Below, in pieces: positions 42,919 to 54,354 of a stretch of 64,000 nt of DNA. The first letter of the stretch is position 1; each line of letters begins with the position of its first letter. The DNA comes from Pseudomonas sp. CFBP 13711 (lineage in GTDB: Bacteria; Pseudomonadota; Gammaproteobacteria; Pseudomonadales; Pseudomonadaceae). The stretch is taken from positions 1 to 64,000 of the forward strand of contig NZ_JACYVI010000013.1 of NCBI RefSeq assembly GCF_014842265.1. The letters are read 5' to 3'. The position numbers and the translations under genes are program-made. The notes under the pieces were generated by a model. That model was given only the letters and a program-made list of their open reading frames with translations. It was not told the DNA's origin and searched no databases.

Positions 42919-44694
42919 CTCCACCCCGGCATTGAACTGCAAGGCCGCCAGCCGCGCGTACAGCGGGTTGCTCGCAATCAGCTCGCGGTGGGTTCCTACC
43001 GCGACCAGTTTCCCCTGATCCATGACCGCAATCCGGTCTGCGTTCTGCACCGTCGCCAGTCGGTGGGCGATCACCAGGGTCGTGCGCCCCTTCATCAACG
43101 TCGGCAATGCCTGCTGAATCAGATACTCACTCTGGGCATCCAGTGCGCTGGTGGCTTCGTCGAGCAACAGAATCGGCGCATCGGCCAGCAAAGCTCGCGC
43201 GATGGCCAGCCGCTGACGCTGCCCGCCCGACAAGCCCATGCCGCCGTCGCCCAAGTGGGTTTGATAGCCCTGGGGCAGCAGCTGGATGAATTCATGGGCA
43301 TGAGCAATCCGCGCTGCCGCCTCCACTTGCTCGACGCTGGCCGCCGGGTTGCCGTAGCGAATGTTGTCCTCCACCGAGCCGAAAAACAGCGCAGGGGTTT
43401 GCGACACCCAGGCGAAGCAGCGGCGCAAGTCCAGCGGGTCCAGGCGTTCGGCGGGGATGCCTTCGATCAGCACGCGTCCCTGCTGCGGGTCGTAAAAACG
43501 CAGCAGCAGGTCGAACAGCGTCGACTTGCCCGCACCGGAAGGCCCGACCAGCGCCAGGGTTTCACCCGCTTCGACGGTCAGGCTCAAGCCGTCCAACGCA
43601 TTGCGCTCCGGGCGTGAGGGGTAGGCGAAACTCAGGTTTTCCAGCGCCAGGCGACCGCTGATGCGTTCGGGCAGCGTGAGCAGATCACTGGCAGGCGCAG
43701 TGATTTCGCTGCGCGCCTGCAGTAATTCGGTGATGCGCTCTGCCGCGCCCGCTGCCCGTTGCATCTCACCGATGACCTCGCTGAGGGTGCCGAATGCGCT
43801 GCCGACGATCAGGCTGTAGAACACGAACGCCGCCAGCTCGCCGCCGGAGATGCGGCCGGCGATCACGTCCATGCCGCCGACCCAAAGCATCACGCCCACT
43901 GCGCCCAACACCAGCACGATCACCAGGGTGATCAGCCACGAGCGCTGCAATATCCTCTTGCGCGCCGTCTCGAAGGCGCCTTCGGCGGTCTGTGCAAAAC
44001 GCTGCCGATCCTGCTCCTGATGGTTGTAGGCCTGCACGGTTTTGATCTGCCCCAGGGCCTCGGACACGTAGCTGCCGACATCCGCCACGCGGTCCTGACT
44101 CTCCCGCGACAGACTGCGCACGCGCCGCCCGAAAATGAGGATTGGCGCGATCACCAGGGGTAACGCCACGACCACAATGCTGGTGAGCTTGGGGTTGGTG
44201 AAGAACAGCAGGATGATCCCGCCGATGACCATCAGCGCATTGCGCAGGAACATTGACAGCGACGAGCCGATCACCGATTGCAGCAGCGTGGTATCGGCGG
44301 TCAGGCGCGACTGGATTTCCGAGCTGCGGTTGTTCTCGTAAAAGCCGGGGTGCAGGCTGACCAAATGGTCGAACACCTGCTTGCGCAGATCGGCGACCAC
44401 CCGTTCGCCGATCCAGGAAACCAGATAAAAACGCGAGAAGGTGCCGATGGCGAGGGCGACCACCAGCCCCATGAACAGGCCAATGGTTTCGTTGAGCAGC
44501 GTCGGCGAACGGGTCATGAAACCCTGATCGACCATCAGCCGGATGCCCTGCCCCATCGACAGGGTGATGGCGGCGGTGACCACCAGCGCGAGCAACGCAC
44601 CGATGGCTTGCTTGCGGTACGGCGCGATCATGCGCAGGGCAAGACGAATGGCATGCCGCTGACGGCCGGAAAAGACTGAAGCCATGGAGGACAC
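42907..44694 (-). CDS. MsbA-like ABC exporter (fused membrane and ATPase domains)
   Basis: A protein of 592-595 residues. An N-terminal six-helix ABC-exporter domain (about 20-310) is followed by an ATPase domain with Walker A GPSGAGKST, signature LSGGQRQRLAIARALL, Walker B ILLLDEATSALD and the H-loop VIAHRL. It is a homodimeric half-transporter, probably exporting lipids or drugs. It is not the essential msbA by context. The start is GTG 44694 or ATG 44685; neither has a good ribosome-binding site. Confidence 0.9.
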   Translation of the reverse strand: MSSMASVFSGRQRHAIRLALRMIAPYRKQAIGALLALVVTAAITLSMGQGIRLMVDQGFMTRSPTLLNETIGLFMGLVVALAIGTFSRFYLVSWIGERVVADLRKQVFDHLVSLHPGFYENNRSSEIQSRLTADTTLLQSVIGSSLSMFLRNALMVIGGIILLFFTNPKLTSIVVVALPLVIAPILIFGRRVRSLSRESQDRVADVGSYVSEALGQIKTVQAYNHQEQDRQRFAQTAEGAFETARKRILQRSWLITLVIVLVLGAVGVMLWVGGMDVIAGRISGGELAAFVFYSLIVGSAFGTLSEVIGEMQRAAGAAERITELLQARSEITAPASDLLTLPERISGRLALENLSFAYPSRPERNALDGLSLTVEAGETLALVGPSGAGKSTLFDLLLRFYDPQQGRVLIEGIPAERLDPLDLRRCFAWVSQTPALFFGSVEDNIRYGNPAASVEQVEAAARIAHAHEFIQLLPQGYQTHLGDGGMGLSGGQRQRLAIARALLADAPILLLDEATSALDAQSEYLIQQALPTLMKGRTTLVIAHRLATVQNADRIAVMDQGKLVAVGTHRELIASNPLYARLAALQFNAGVEQVG

Positions 44695-44857
44695 CCGGAA
44701 GACGAATCAGCCGCAGAGCCTACACCTCCCTCCCCGCGCACGCTCGTCCGCTTTCGCTGAACTCCGTCGGCCGTCGTCAGTCAAGGAATGCTGTCACGGC
44801 GCAGTCATACCGGCGTGATTACTATCGACGCGCACTTACCTGATGAGGAGACAGGCC

Positions 44858-45034
44858 ATGAGCTTGCAAAGCAGCAGCAATCAAGAATCCGTGTTCCGCC
44901 CTCAACCCGAGCTGCAGCTGGGCGGCGCGATTCTCGACGGAAACGGCCAGGAAATCCTGATCACTGAAGAAATGGTTCAGGCGGCCTGTCAGGAATGCGA
45001 GAAGTACTGGGTACAGCCCGAAAAACAAGACTGA
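44858..45034 (+). CDS. PA1571 family small protein
   Basis: A 58-residue acidic protein. EVLITEE-like EILITEEMVQAACQECEKYWV with two Cys, and the ELQLGGAILDGNGQE segment, match the PA1571 family known in pseudomonads. Its function is unknown. ATG 44858 follows AGGAG (44845-44849). Confidence 0.8.
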   Translation: MSLQSSSNQESVFRPQPELQLGGAILDGNGQEILITEEMVQAACQECEKYWVQPEKQD

Positions 45035-45052
45035 TGTGCAGATTTGATTCCA

Positions 45053-45076
45053 ACCCGGCCATGGCGCCGGGTTTTT
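45053..45076. terminator. Rho-independent terminator after the PA1571-family gene
   Basis: ACCCGG, an 8-nt loop and CCGGGT are followed by TTTTTT. It lies between this gene and the end of pdxB, and may serve both strands weakly. Confidence 0.8.
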
Positions 45077-45088
45077 TATGGGCGCCTA

Positions 45089-46237
45089 TCAGTCACCCAC
45101 AACCGTCGCACCCAAGGCCTCGACGATCTGACGCAAGGCCGCCGACTCGCCGTTGATGCGCACCTGCAGGCTGTCGATTTCCCGGCGGGGCGGGTAATGC
45201 TTGCGCAAGGCGTCGAAGGCAAGGCGTTGGCTACTGGCATGGCCCACCAGACTGCGGCGGAAATCCGCGTCGTCGCGGCGAGGATCGTAAACGCCCCGAC
45301 ACAGCGCGTTCAGTGCCCAGACCGGATCGGTGGCAGCGTCCAGCGTGACTTGCGCCAGCCAGGGCTTGGGCAGCAGGTCTTCAAGACGGATGCTCGCCGG
45401 CTGGTCAAGGTGCGCACACAGGGCGTGATAGATCTGCGCCGTGCCGCGCTGCCGGCCGTCGAGGCTGTAGCCAGCGATGTGCGGGGTGCCGATGACGCAC
45501 AGCTCGGCCAGTTCGACGTCGACCGCCGGTTCTTTCTCCCAGACGTCCAGCACCGCTTGCAGGTCTTCACGTTCCAGCAGCACCTGGCGCAGGACGGCGT
45601 TATCGACCACCGGTCCGCGCGCTGCGTTGATCAGCCAGGCGCCCGGCTTGAGCTGCTGCAGCCGGGCGCGGTCGAACAGGTGCCAGGTGGGTGTATCGCC
45701 GGTTTTATCCAGCGGTGTGTGCAGGCTGATCACATCGCAGCGGGCGATGATTTCGTCGAGGCTGACGTAATCGCCGCCTTCGCTGGCCTGACGCGGCGGG
45801 TCGCAGACCAGAACATTCCAGCCCAGGCCGCGCAAAACCTTGATCAAGCGACTGCCGACCTGCCCCGCCCCGACCACGCCGTAAGTGCGGCTGGCAAGCT
45901 CGACGCCTTCGATTTCCGCCAGAGTGAGCAGGCTGCCCAGCACGTAGTCCACCACGCCACGGGCGTTGCAGCCAGGGGCGCTGGACCATTGAATGCCGGC
46001 TTCCTTGAAGTAATCGAGGTCGAGGTGATCAGTACCGATGGTGCAAGTGCCAACAAAGCGCACCGGCGTGCCTTCGAGCAAGGCGCGGTCAACCCGGGTC
46101 ACCGAGCGCACCAGCAGAATATCGGCGTCGGCGACGGCAGCGCGGTCGAGCGTGCGGCCCGGATAACGCTGGATGTCACCGATGCCTGCGAAGAAGGCGT
46201 CGAGCAGGGGAATGTTTTCGTCGGCAACTATGCGCAT
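45089..46237 (-). CDS. pdxB: 4-phosphoerythronate dehydrogenase
   Basis: A 382-residue D-2-hydroxyacid dehydrogenase of pyridoxal-phosphate synthesis. It starts [16 protein letters not shown], typical of PdxB, with Rossmann motif [11 protein letters not shown] and catalytic Arg (NAARGPVVD), Glu (WEKEPAVD) and His (GTPHIAGYS). The C-terminal PdxB dimerisation domain ends RQIVEALGA. It oxidises 4-phosphoerythronate to the 2-oxo acid. ATG 46237 follows AGGAG by 7 nt. It is 88 nt downstream of tusA. Confidence 0.96.
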   Translation of the reverse strand: MRIVADENIPLLDAFFAGIGDIQRYPGRTLDRAAVADADILLVRSVTRVDRALLEGTPVRFVGTCTIGTDHLDLDYFKEAGIQWSSAPGCNARGVVDYVLGSLLTLAEIEGVELASRTYGVVGAGQVGSRLIKVLRGLGWNVLVCDPPRQASEGGDYVSLDEIIARCDVISLHTPLDKTGDTPTWHLFDRARLQQLKPGAWLINAARGPVVDNAVLRQVLLEREDLQAVLDVWEKEPAVDVELAELCVIGTPHIAGYSLDGRQRGTAQIYHALCAHLDQPASIRLEDLLPKPWLAQVTLDAATDPVWALNALCRGVYDPRRDDADFRRSLVGHASSQRLAFDALRKHYPPRREIDSLQVRINGESAALRQIVEALGATVVGD

Positions 46238-46325
46238 GTCAGGGCTCCTGGAGTGGCCGCAGTGTAGGCGCCAGCGCCCTGCCGAGCCAGCGCGATGCGA
46301 AAAGCGTCAGCCGGTACGCAAACAA

Positions 46326-46601
46326 TCAGTCGAACTTCTTGCGGATCCAGTAGAGGAACTCGCCGTCGCCCGCCTGTTTGTCCACCAGCTCGTGGCCGAG
46401 GAAGACACAGAATTTGGGGATATCCCGCTGGGTGGACGGATCGGTGGCGATCACCTTGAGCAGGCCGCCGGGGGGCAGGTCGCGTACTTTCTGGTGCAGC
46501 ATCATGACCGGCTCGGGGCAATTGAGGCCGGTGGCGTCGAGCACGGCATCGACGGCGGGGCTTTCAATGGAATCAGACATGGGGGTGATCGAATCAGACA
46601 T
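46326..46601 (-). CDS. tusA: Sulfurtransferase TusA
   Basis: A 91-residue sulfur carrier with the diagnostic CPEP motif ([12 protein letters not shown]). The end is [11 protein letters not shown]. The Cys carries persulfide sulfur from IscS toward tRNA 2-thiouridine synthesis and other acceptors. ATG 46601 follows GGAG. A second start 21 bp downstream (46580) begins with an identical ATGTCTGATTC, so the N-terminal seven codons look duplicated. Confidence 0.93.
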   Translation of the reverse strand: MSDSITPMSDSIESPAVDAVLDATGLNCPEPVMMLHQKVRDLPPGGLLKVIATDPSTQRDIPKFCVFLGHELVDKQAGDGEFLYWIRKKFD

Positions 46602-46678
46602 GAGGGGGGCTCCGAAAACAGGCCGGCATTGTCGCCTAATCGGTACAGGTCGCCAATCGGCACTTTGCCCCGGCCCCT

Positions 46679-46701
46679 TCGCGAGCAAGCTCGCTCCCAC
46701 A
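46679..46701. repeat. Single REP element, class GCGAGCAAGCTCGCTCCCACA
   Basis: One unpaired copy of the second REP class, between tusA and the antiporter operon. No inverted partner is nearby. Confidence 0.8.
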
Positions 46702-46851
46702 GTAAGGCAGGTAGCCGCCAACCTTACGCGACACAGACTGTCAACTACGCTGCTGCCTACAAACTTTGTAGGATTCTGCGACATCTTGGCGTTTGGTCAT
46801 CCCGGACCCTGCACGTATGATCCTTGACATTTCTCCGCAGATTAGAAACCT

Positions 46852-49793
<2,942 letters not shown>

Positions 49794-49794
<1 letters not shown>

Positions 49795-50138
49795 TGGAAG
49801 AAGTCATTGCCATTGCCATCGGCGTGCTTGCCGCCTCCGGCGTGTGGCTGATCCTGCGTCCACGGACCTTTCAGGTCGTCATGGGCCTGTGCCTGCTGTC
49901 CTACGGCGTCAATCTGTTCATCTTCAGCATGGGCAGTCTGTTCATCGGCAAGGAGCCGATCATCAAGGACGGCGTGCCCCAGGATTTGCTCAATTACACC
50001 GATCCCCTGCCCCAGGCGCTGGTGCTGACGGCCATCGTCATCAGTTTCGCCATGACCGCGCTGTTTCTGGTGGTGCTGCTGGCGTCGCGCGGCTTGACCG
50101 GCAATGACCATGTCGACGGTCGGGAGCTGGGTGAATGA
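49794..50138 (+). CDS. Monovalent cation/H+ antiporter subunit C
   Basis: A 114-residue NuoK-like subunit with three hydrophobic helices. It includes VVMGLCLLSYGVNLFIFSMG and the C-terminal ALVLTAIVISFAMTALFLVVLL, with the family's DPLPQALVLTAIVI. It contributes to the antiporter membrane complex. Its ATG overlaps the subunit A stop by 1 bp, and it ends with a 4-bp overlap with subunit D. Confidence 0.94.
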
Positions 50139-51814
50139 GTGTGATGAATCAACTGATCGTCGCACCGATCCTGCTGCCGGTGCTGACCGCTGCGCTGATG
50201 CTGTGGCTCGGCGAGAAACATCGCCCGCTGAAAGCGCGGATCAACCTGTTTTCCACCGGGCTCGGCCTCGCCATCGCCATCACGCTGATGATGTGGGTGC
50301 AGAAAACCGGCACCACCGGTTCCATCGGTGTGTACCTGCCGGGCAACTGGGAGGCGCCATTCGGCATCGTGCTGGTGGTCGATCACCTGTCGGCGCTGAT
50401 GCTGGTGCTGACCGGCATCGTCGCCTTCTGCGCCCTGCTCTTCGCCCTGGCCCGCTGGGATCGCGCGGGGGCGAGTTTTCACGCGCTGTTTCAGATTCAA
50501 CTGATGGGGTTGTATGGCGCCTTTCTCACCGCCGACCTGTTCAACCTGTTCGTGTTCTTCGAAGTGCTGCTGGCGGCGTCCTACGGCCTGATGCTGCACG
50601 GCTCGGGGCGGGCTCGGGTGTCGGCGGGCCTGCATTACATCACCATCAATTTGCTGGCCTCGTCGCTGTTCCTGATCGGCGCGGCGTTGATCTATGGCGT
50701 GACCGGCACGCTGAACCTGGCGGATCTGGCGATAAAGATCCCTCAGGTGCCGGAAGGCGACTTGGGCTTGCTGCACGCGGGCGCGGCCATTCTGGCGGTC
50801 GCGTTTCTGGCCAAGGCCGGCATGTGGCCGCTGAATTTCTGGCTGGTGCCGGCCTATTCCGCCGCCAGCGCACCGGTGGCGGCGCTGTTCGCGATCATGA
50901 CCAAAGTCGGCTTCTACACCCTGCTGCGGTTGTGGACGCTGCTGTTTTCCGGTCAGGCCGGCGCGTCGGCGTTCTTCGGCGGGGACTGGCTGATCTGGGG
51001 CGGCATGGCCACCGTCAGCGTGGCGGCGATTTCCGTGGTCGCCGCCCAGCGCCTGGAGCGCATGGCCAGTCTGAGCATTCTGGTGTCGGCGGGGATTCTG
51101 CTGTCGGCGGTCGGTTTCGCGCAGCCTAGCCTCACGGCGGGGGCATTGTTCTATCTGGTCAGCTCAACCCTGGCGCTGAGTGCGCTGTTCCTGCTGGCGG
51201 AGTTGATCGAGCGCTCGCGCTCGGCCAATGACATCGCCCTCGACGAAGACGCCGACCAGTTGCCCAAGGCGCTGGAGTCGTTGCACCCAGTGCCCGGGAC
51301 CAATCTGGATGACGAGCAGAAAGCCGTGGTCGGCCATGTCATCCCTTGGACCATGGCGTTTCTGGGCTTGAGTTTCATTGCCTGCGCGCTGTTGATTATC
51401 GGCATGCCGCCGCTGTCAGGCTTTCTTGGCAAGCTGACGCTGATCAGCGCCCTGCTCAATCCCCTGGGCCTTGATGTGGCGAAGGCCGAAGCCATTCGAG
51501 CTGACAGCTGGACGCTGGTGGCGCTGCTGATTATTTCCGGGCTGACGTCGCTGTTTGCCTTCGTGCGTGTCGGCATCAAGCGCTTCTGGACGCCCCAGGA
51601 ACATGCGGCGCCCCTGCTGCGGCTCAACGAATGCCTGCCGATCGCCTTGCTGGTGGGCTGCGCGGTCGTACTGACGTTCAAGGCCCAGGCGCTGTTGCAT
51701 TACACCCAGGACACCGCCCAGGCGCTGCATGATCCGCAGCAATACGTGCTGTCGGTCAAGGCAGCCAGGCCGATACCGGGGCCGGCCTCGGCGACGCCGG
51801 AGGTGCAGCCATGA
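50135..51814 (+). CDS. Monovalent cation/H+ antiporter subunit D
   Basis: A 559-residue NuoN/NuoM-like membrane subunit with about 14 helices. It shows FFEVLLAASYGLMLHG (Glu), LAKAGMWPLNFWLVPAYSAA (Lys) and LSGFLGKL near the C-terminal half, all typical of proton-conducting subunits. It probably forms one ion path together with subunit A. ATGA overlaps link it to its neighbours on both sides. Confidence 0.94.
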   Translation: MSVMNQLIVAPILLPVLTAALMLWLGEKHRPLKARINLFSTGLGLAIAITLMMWVQKTGTTGSIGVYLPGNWEAPFGIVLVVDHLSALMLVLTGIVAFCALLFALARWDRAGASFHALFQIQLMGLYGAFLTADLFNLFVFFEVLLAASYGLMLHGSGRARVSAGLHYITINLLASSLFLIGAALIYGVTGTLNLADLAIKIPQVPEGDLGLLHAGAAILAVAFLAKAGMWPLNFWLVPAYSAASAPVAALFAIMTKVGFYTLLRLWTLLFSGQAGASAFFGGDWLIWGGMATVSVAAISVVAAQRLERMASLSILVSAGILLSAVGFAQPSLTAGALFYLVSSTLALSALFLLAELIERSRSANDIALDEDADQLPKALESLHPVPGTNLDDEQKAVVGHVIPWTMAFLGLSFIACALLIIGMPPLSGFLGKLTLISALLNPLGLDVAKAEAIRADSWTLVALLIISGLTSLFAFVRVGIKRFWTPQEHAAPLLRLNECLPIALLVGCAVVLTFKAQALLHYTQDTAQALHDPQQYVLSVKAARPIPGPASATPEVQP

Positions 51815-52299
51815 AGCGTCTGTTTCCAGCGCCGCTGTTGTCACTGTCGCTGTGGGGGTTGTGGCTGTTGCTCAACCTGTCCCTGAGTCCGGGCAATCTG
51901 CTGCTGGGCGCCCTGCTCGGTTTTTTCGCGCCCTACATCTTCGCGCCGTTGCGCCCCTCACCGGCGCGGATCCGCAAACCCGGCGTCGCCCTGGGCTTGT
52001 TCCTGCTGGTGGGTCGCGACGTGGTGGTGTCGAACCTGGCAGTCGCCTGGGGCGTGCTGCGCGCGGGGCGCCGTCCGCCACGCTCGATGTTCGTCAAAGT
52101 CCCGCTGGACCTGCACGACGCCCACGGCCTCGCCGCGCTGGCGATGATCTGCACGGTGGTGCCGGGAACGGTCTGGTCCGAACTGGCGTTGGATCGCAGC
52201 GTGCTGCTGATGCATGTGTTCGATCTGGACGACGAAGCGGCCTTCATCGAGCACTTCAAAAGCACGTACGAACGGCCACTGATGGAGATTTTCCAATGA
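51811..52299 (+). CDS. Monovalent cation/H+ antiporter subunit E
   Basis: A 162-residue subunit. N-terminal helices (LWGLWLLLNLSLSPGNLLLGALLG) are followed by the conserved ICTVVPGTVWSELALDRSVLLMHVFDLDDE. It is required for complex assembly or stability in related systems. It has 4-bp overlaps with D and F. Confidence 0.93.
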   Translation: MKRLFPAPLLSLSLWGLWLLLNLSLSPGNLLLGALLGFFAPYIFAPLRPSPARIRKPGVALGLFLLVGRDVVVSNLAVAWGVLRAGRRPPRSMFVKVPLDLHDAHGLAALAMICTVVPGTVWSELALDRSVLLMHVFDLDDEAAFIEHFKSTYERPLMEIFQ

Positions 52300-52574
52300 G
52301 CGCCCTGCTCACAAACGCGATCCTTTTTACGCTGTCGGTGTTCGCCATCGCCATGGTCCTGACCCTGATTCGCCTGTTCAAAGGCCCGTCGGCGCAGGAC
52401 CGGGTATTGGCGCTGGATTACCTGTACATCCTGGCGATGCTGATGATGCTGGTGCTGGGGATTCGCTACGCCAGTGATACCTATTTCGAAGCGGCGCTGC
52501 TGATCGCGCTGTTCGGCTTCGTCGGCTCATTCGCGCTGGCCAAATTTCTGTTGCGCGGTGAGGTGATCGAATGA
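52296..52574 (+). CDS. Monovalent cation/H+ antiporter subunit F
   Basis: A 92-residue, three-helix subunit. It contains RLFKGPSAQDRVLALDYL, including the conserved Asp-Arg, and ends in ALLIALFGFVGSFALAKF. ATG 52296 is the correct start; the frame is open much further upstream inside subunit E. Confidence 0.93.
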   Translation: MSALLTNAILFTLSVFAIAMVLTLIRLFKGPSAQDRVLALDYLYILAMLMMLVLGIRYASDTYFEAALLIALFGFVGSFALAKFLLRGEVIE

Positions 52575-52936
52575 ATTCGTTGCAGGTTCTGCCGTTCTGG
52601 GTCGAAGTCCTGACCGCCGCGCTGCTGGTGCTGAGCAGCCTGTTCGGCCTGATCGGCGCGCTGGGTCTGCTGCGCATGAAGGACTTTTTTCAGCGCATGC
52701 ACCCGCCCGCACTGGCCTCGACCCTCGGCGCATGGTGTGTGGCGCTGGCCTCGATCGTCTACTTCTCGGCGCTGAAGGACGGCCCCGTGTTGCACGCGTG
52801 GCTGATCCCGATCCTGCTGGCCATTACCGTTCCGGTGACCACTTTGCTGCTGGCACGCACCGGGCTGTTCCGCAAGCGCATGGCCGGCGACGACGTGCCA
52901 CCCGAGGTCAGCGACGGCAGACAGCAGGGGCATTGA
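52571..52936 (+). CDS. Monovalent cation/H+ antiporter subunit G
   Basis: A 121-residue subunit with three helices. LLVLSSLFGLIGALGLLRMKDFFQRMHPPALASTLG is the MnhG/PhaG signature. It ends the operon. No strong terminator follows; a short AGCCTGGGCT with a T-run at about 52937-52966 could serve. Confidence 0.93.
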   Translation: MNSLQVLPFWVEVLTAALLVLSSLFGLIGALGLLRMKDFFQRMHPPALASTLGAWCVALASIVYFSALKDGPVLHAWLIPILLAITVPVTTLLLARTGLFRKRMAGDDVPPEVSDGRQQGH

Positions 52937-53041
52937 GCCTGGGCTAAAGGTTTTTTCAGGGCGCAGACGGGCCCGCTACCCATCGCTTGGGCGTGGGGGA
53001 TGTGGGCGCGATCCGTGTGCAGGCGTATTGAAGCGCTGTGC

Positions 53042-53509
53042 TTACTCGCTGGCTTTGAACGTCAGTTCGCCCTTGCGCCATTTGGCGGCTTTGGCGGTGG
53101 CGGCTTTGAGGACTTTGCTCAGGCCAGTTTGAATCTGTTCGTGGGCGGCGAACACCATGAAAATGCTGTGGGACTCTTTGAAGACGATGCCGTGGCCTTC
53201 GGGCACTTCGACAAACGCGTATTCGCCCAGACCGTAGATGGTCATCTTGATGTCGCGGAAGCGGATTTCGAACTTGCCGCCTTCACGGCTGGGCAATACG
53301 GCGGCTCGGAAGTGGTCACCCACTTTGAGTTCCAGCCCGGGCTTATCATCGACCACCAGTGCGGTTTCGGTGTCGATCTCCGACATGTAAATGCCTTCAG
53401 GGGATTGTTCGATGACATAAACGAATCGCGCCTGGAACAGCTTTACCAACTTCGCGCGCACGTCTCCGAGCACGAATAATGCGTGGGTATCCAGATTACC
53501 TACTGCCAA
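53042..53509 (-). CDS. Conserved hypothetical protein
   Basis: A 155-residue soluble protein starting LAVGNLDTHALFVLGDVRAKLVKLF. The middle part is beta-rich and resembles a PilZ- or TRAM-like small barrel only vaguely, so I make no family call. The C-terminus is Lys-rich. The start is TTG 53509, preceded by GGGAG at 8 nt; a TTG at 53524 is less likely. Function unknown. Confidence 0.6.
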   Translation of the reverse strand: MAVGNLDTHALFVLGDVRAKLVKLFQARFVYVIEQSPEGIYMSEIDTETALVVDDKPGLELKVGDHFRAAVLPSREGGKFEIRFRDIKMTIYGLGEYAFVEVPEGHGIVFKESHSIFMVFAAHEQIQTGLSKVLKAATAKAAKWRKGELTFKASE

Positions 53510-53690
53510 TGTACAAACTCCCAACCAGATAGGAACCCGCCCGGACAGCGGACCGGGCGGGAAAGAAACGAGAAATGGTGCGTCCTGAAGCCGGACGCTG
53601 GCGTTAGCATGGATTCTACCGGCAGTGAGTCTATACGGGATATATCCCTTTCGTACGGTGTGAAGTGGTTTTTGTCAGACGATGTTCAGT

Positions 53691-53916
53691 GGGACTGGCT
53701 TCAGCCGGGAAGAGGCCTGTTTGGGCGCCCTCAATTCTGCGGCGTGACACCTGACGCTTTCCCGGCTGAAGCCGGTCCCACTAAAAGCACGCAGGGTGTC
53801 CGTAGGACTGGCTTTAGCCGGGTAGAGGCCTGTTTGGGCGCCCTCAATTCTGCGGCGTGACACCTGACGCTTTCCCGGCTGAAGCCGGTCCCTCTAAAAG
53901 CACGCGAGTGTCAGTG
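53691..53916. repeat. Tandem duplication (period 113 bp) of a REP doublet
   Basis: Four CCGGCTT-class REP copies (53690-53713, 53758-53782, 53801-53826, 53871-53893) form two REPINs. The whole unit, including the spacer GTTTGGGCGCCCTCAATTCT, is repeated with an offset of 113 bp and only a few differences. This is a recent local duplication. Confidence 0.9.
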
Positions 53917-54026
53917 CCCCTTCAGGCAATCAGTTAGAACTCTTGCCTGCCCCGCGCACTCCCATGCAACAGAAGGTTACTCACTGACCACGCCAATCCG
54001 GGTCCTTGACCCGTTCGGGAGAAAAA

Positions 54027-54263
54027 ATGGAAATCATGACGCCGTCGCTTGAGCTGTTGTTCGAACAATTGGGGCTGGAGTCCGATCAGGCCAGCATCGA
54101 CGCGTTCGTCGCCGGGCATCATCTGCCGGAAGGTGTGAAAGTGTCCGAAGCCGAGTTCTGGTCGCCGCAACAAGGGGCGCTGCTCAAGGAAAAAATCCAG
54201 CTAGATGATGACTGGGCACCCATCGTCGATGAGCTGAACGTCTTGCTGCACACTCCGACCTGA
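54027..54263 (+). CDS. DUF2789 family protein
   Basis: A 78-residue acidic protein. It starts MEIMTPSLELLFEQLGL and has GVKVSEAEFWSPQQGALLKEKIQLDDDWAPIVDELN. I recognise it as the DUF2789 family of gamma-proteobacteria; its function is unknown. ATG 54027 follows GGGAGA. It is followed by a strong terminator and converges with the DUF2235 gene. Confidence 0.83.
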   Translation: MEIMTPSLELLFEQLGLESDQASIDAFVAGHHLPEGVKVSEAEFWSPQQGALLKEKIQLDDDWAPIVDELNVLLHTPT

Positions 54264-54285
54264 CCCGTCGCACGTGCAAAAAAAT

Positions 54286-54313
54286 GGCGGCCTACCAAGG
54301 CCGCCTTTTTTTT
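54286..54313 (+). terminator. Rho-independent terminator of the DUF2789 gene
   Basis: GGCGGCCT, a 4-nt loop and AGGCCGCC form a perfect 8-bp stem followed by eight T (54306-54313). An A-run on the other side makes it usable for minus-strand transcripts too. Confidence 0.92.
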
Positions 54314-54354
54314 GCCGGATTCGCCATCATCGCCACCCGTTGCTTCAATGCCGC

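Noticed and set aside
53690-53916. CRISPR-like regularly spaced repeats
   Set aside because: The units are REP palindromes in alternating orientation within a 113-bp duplication. There are no unique spacers and no cas genes.
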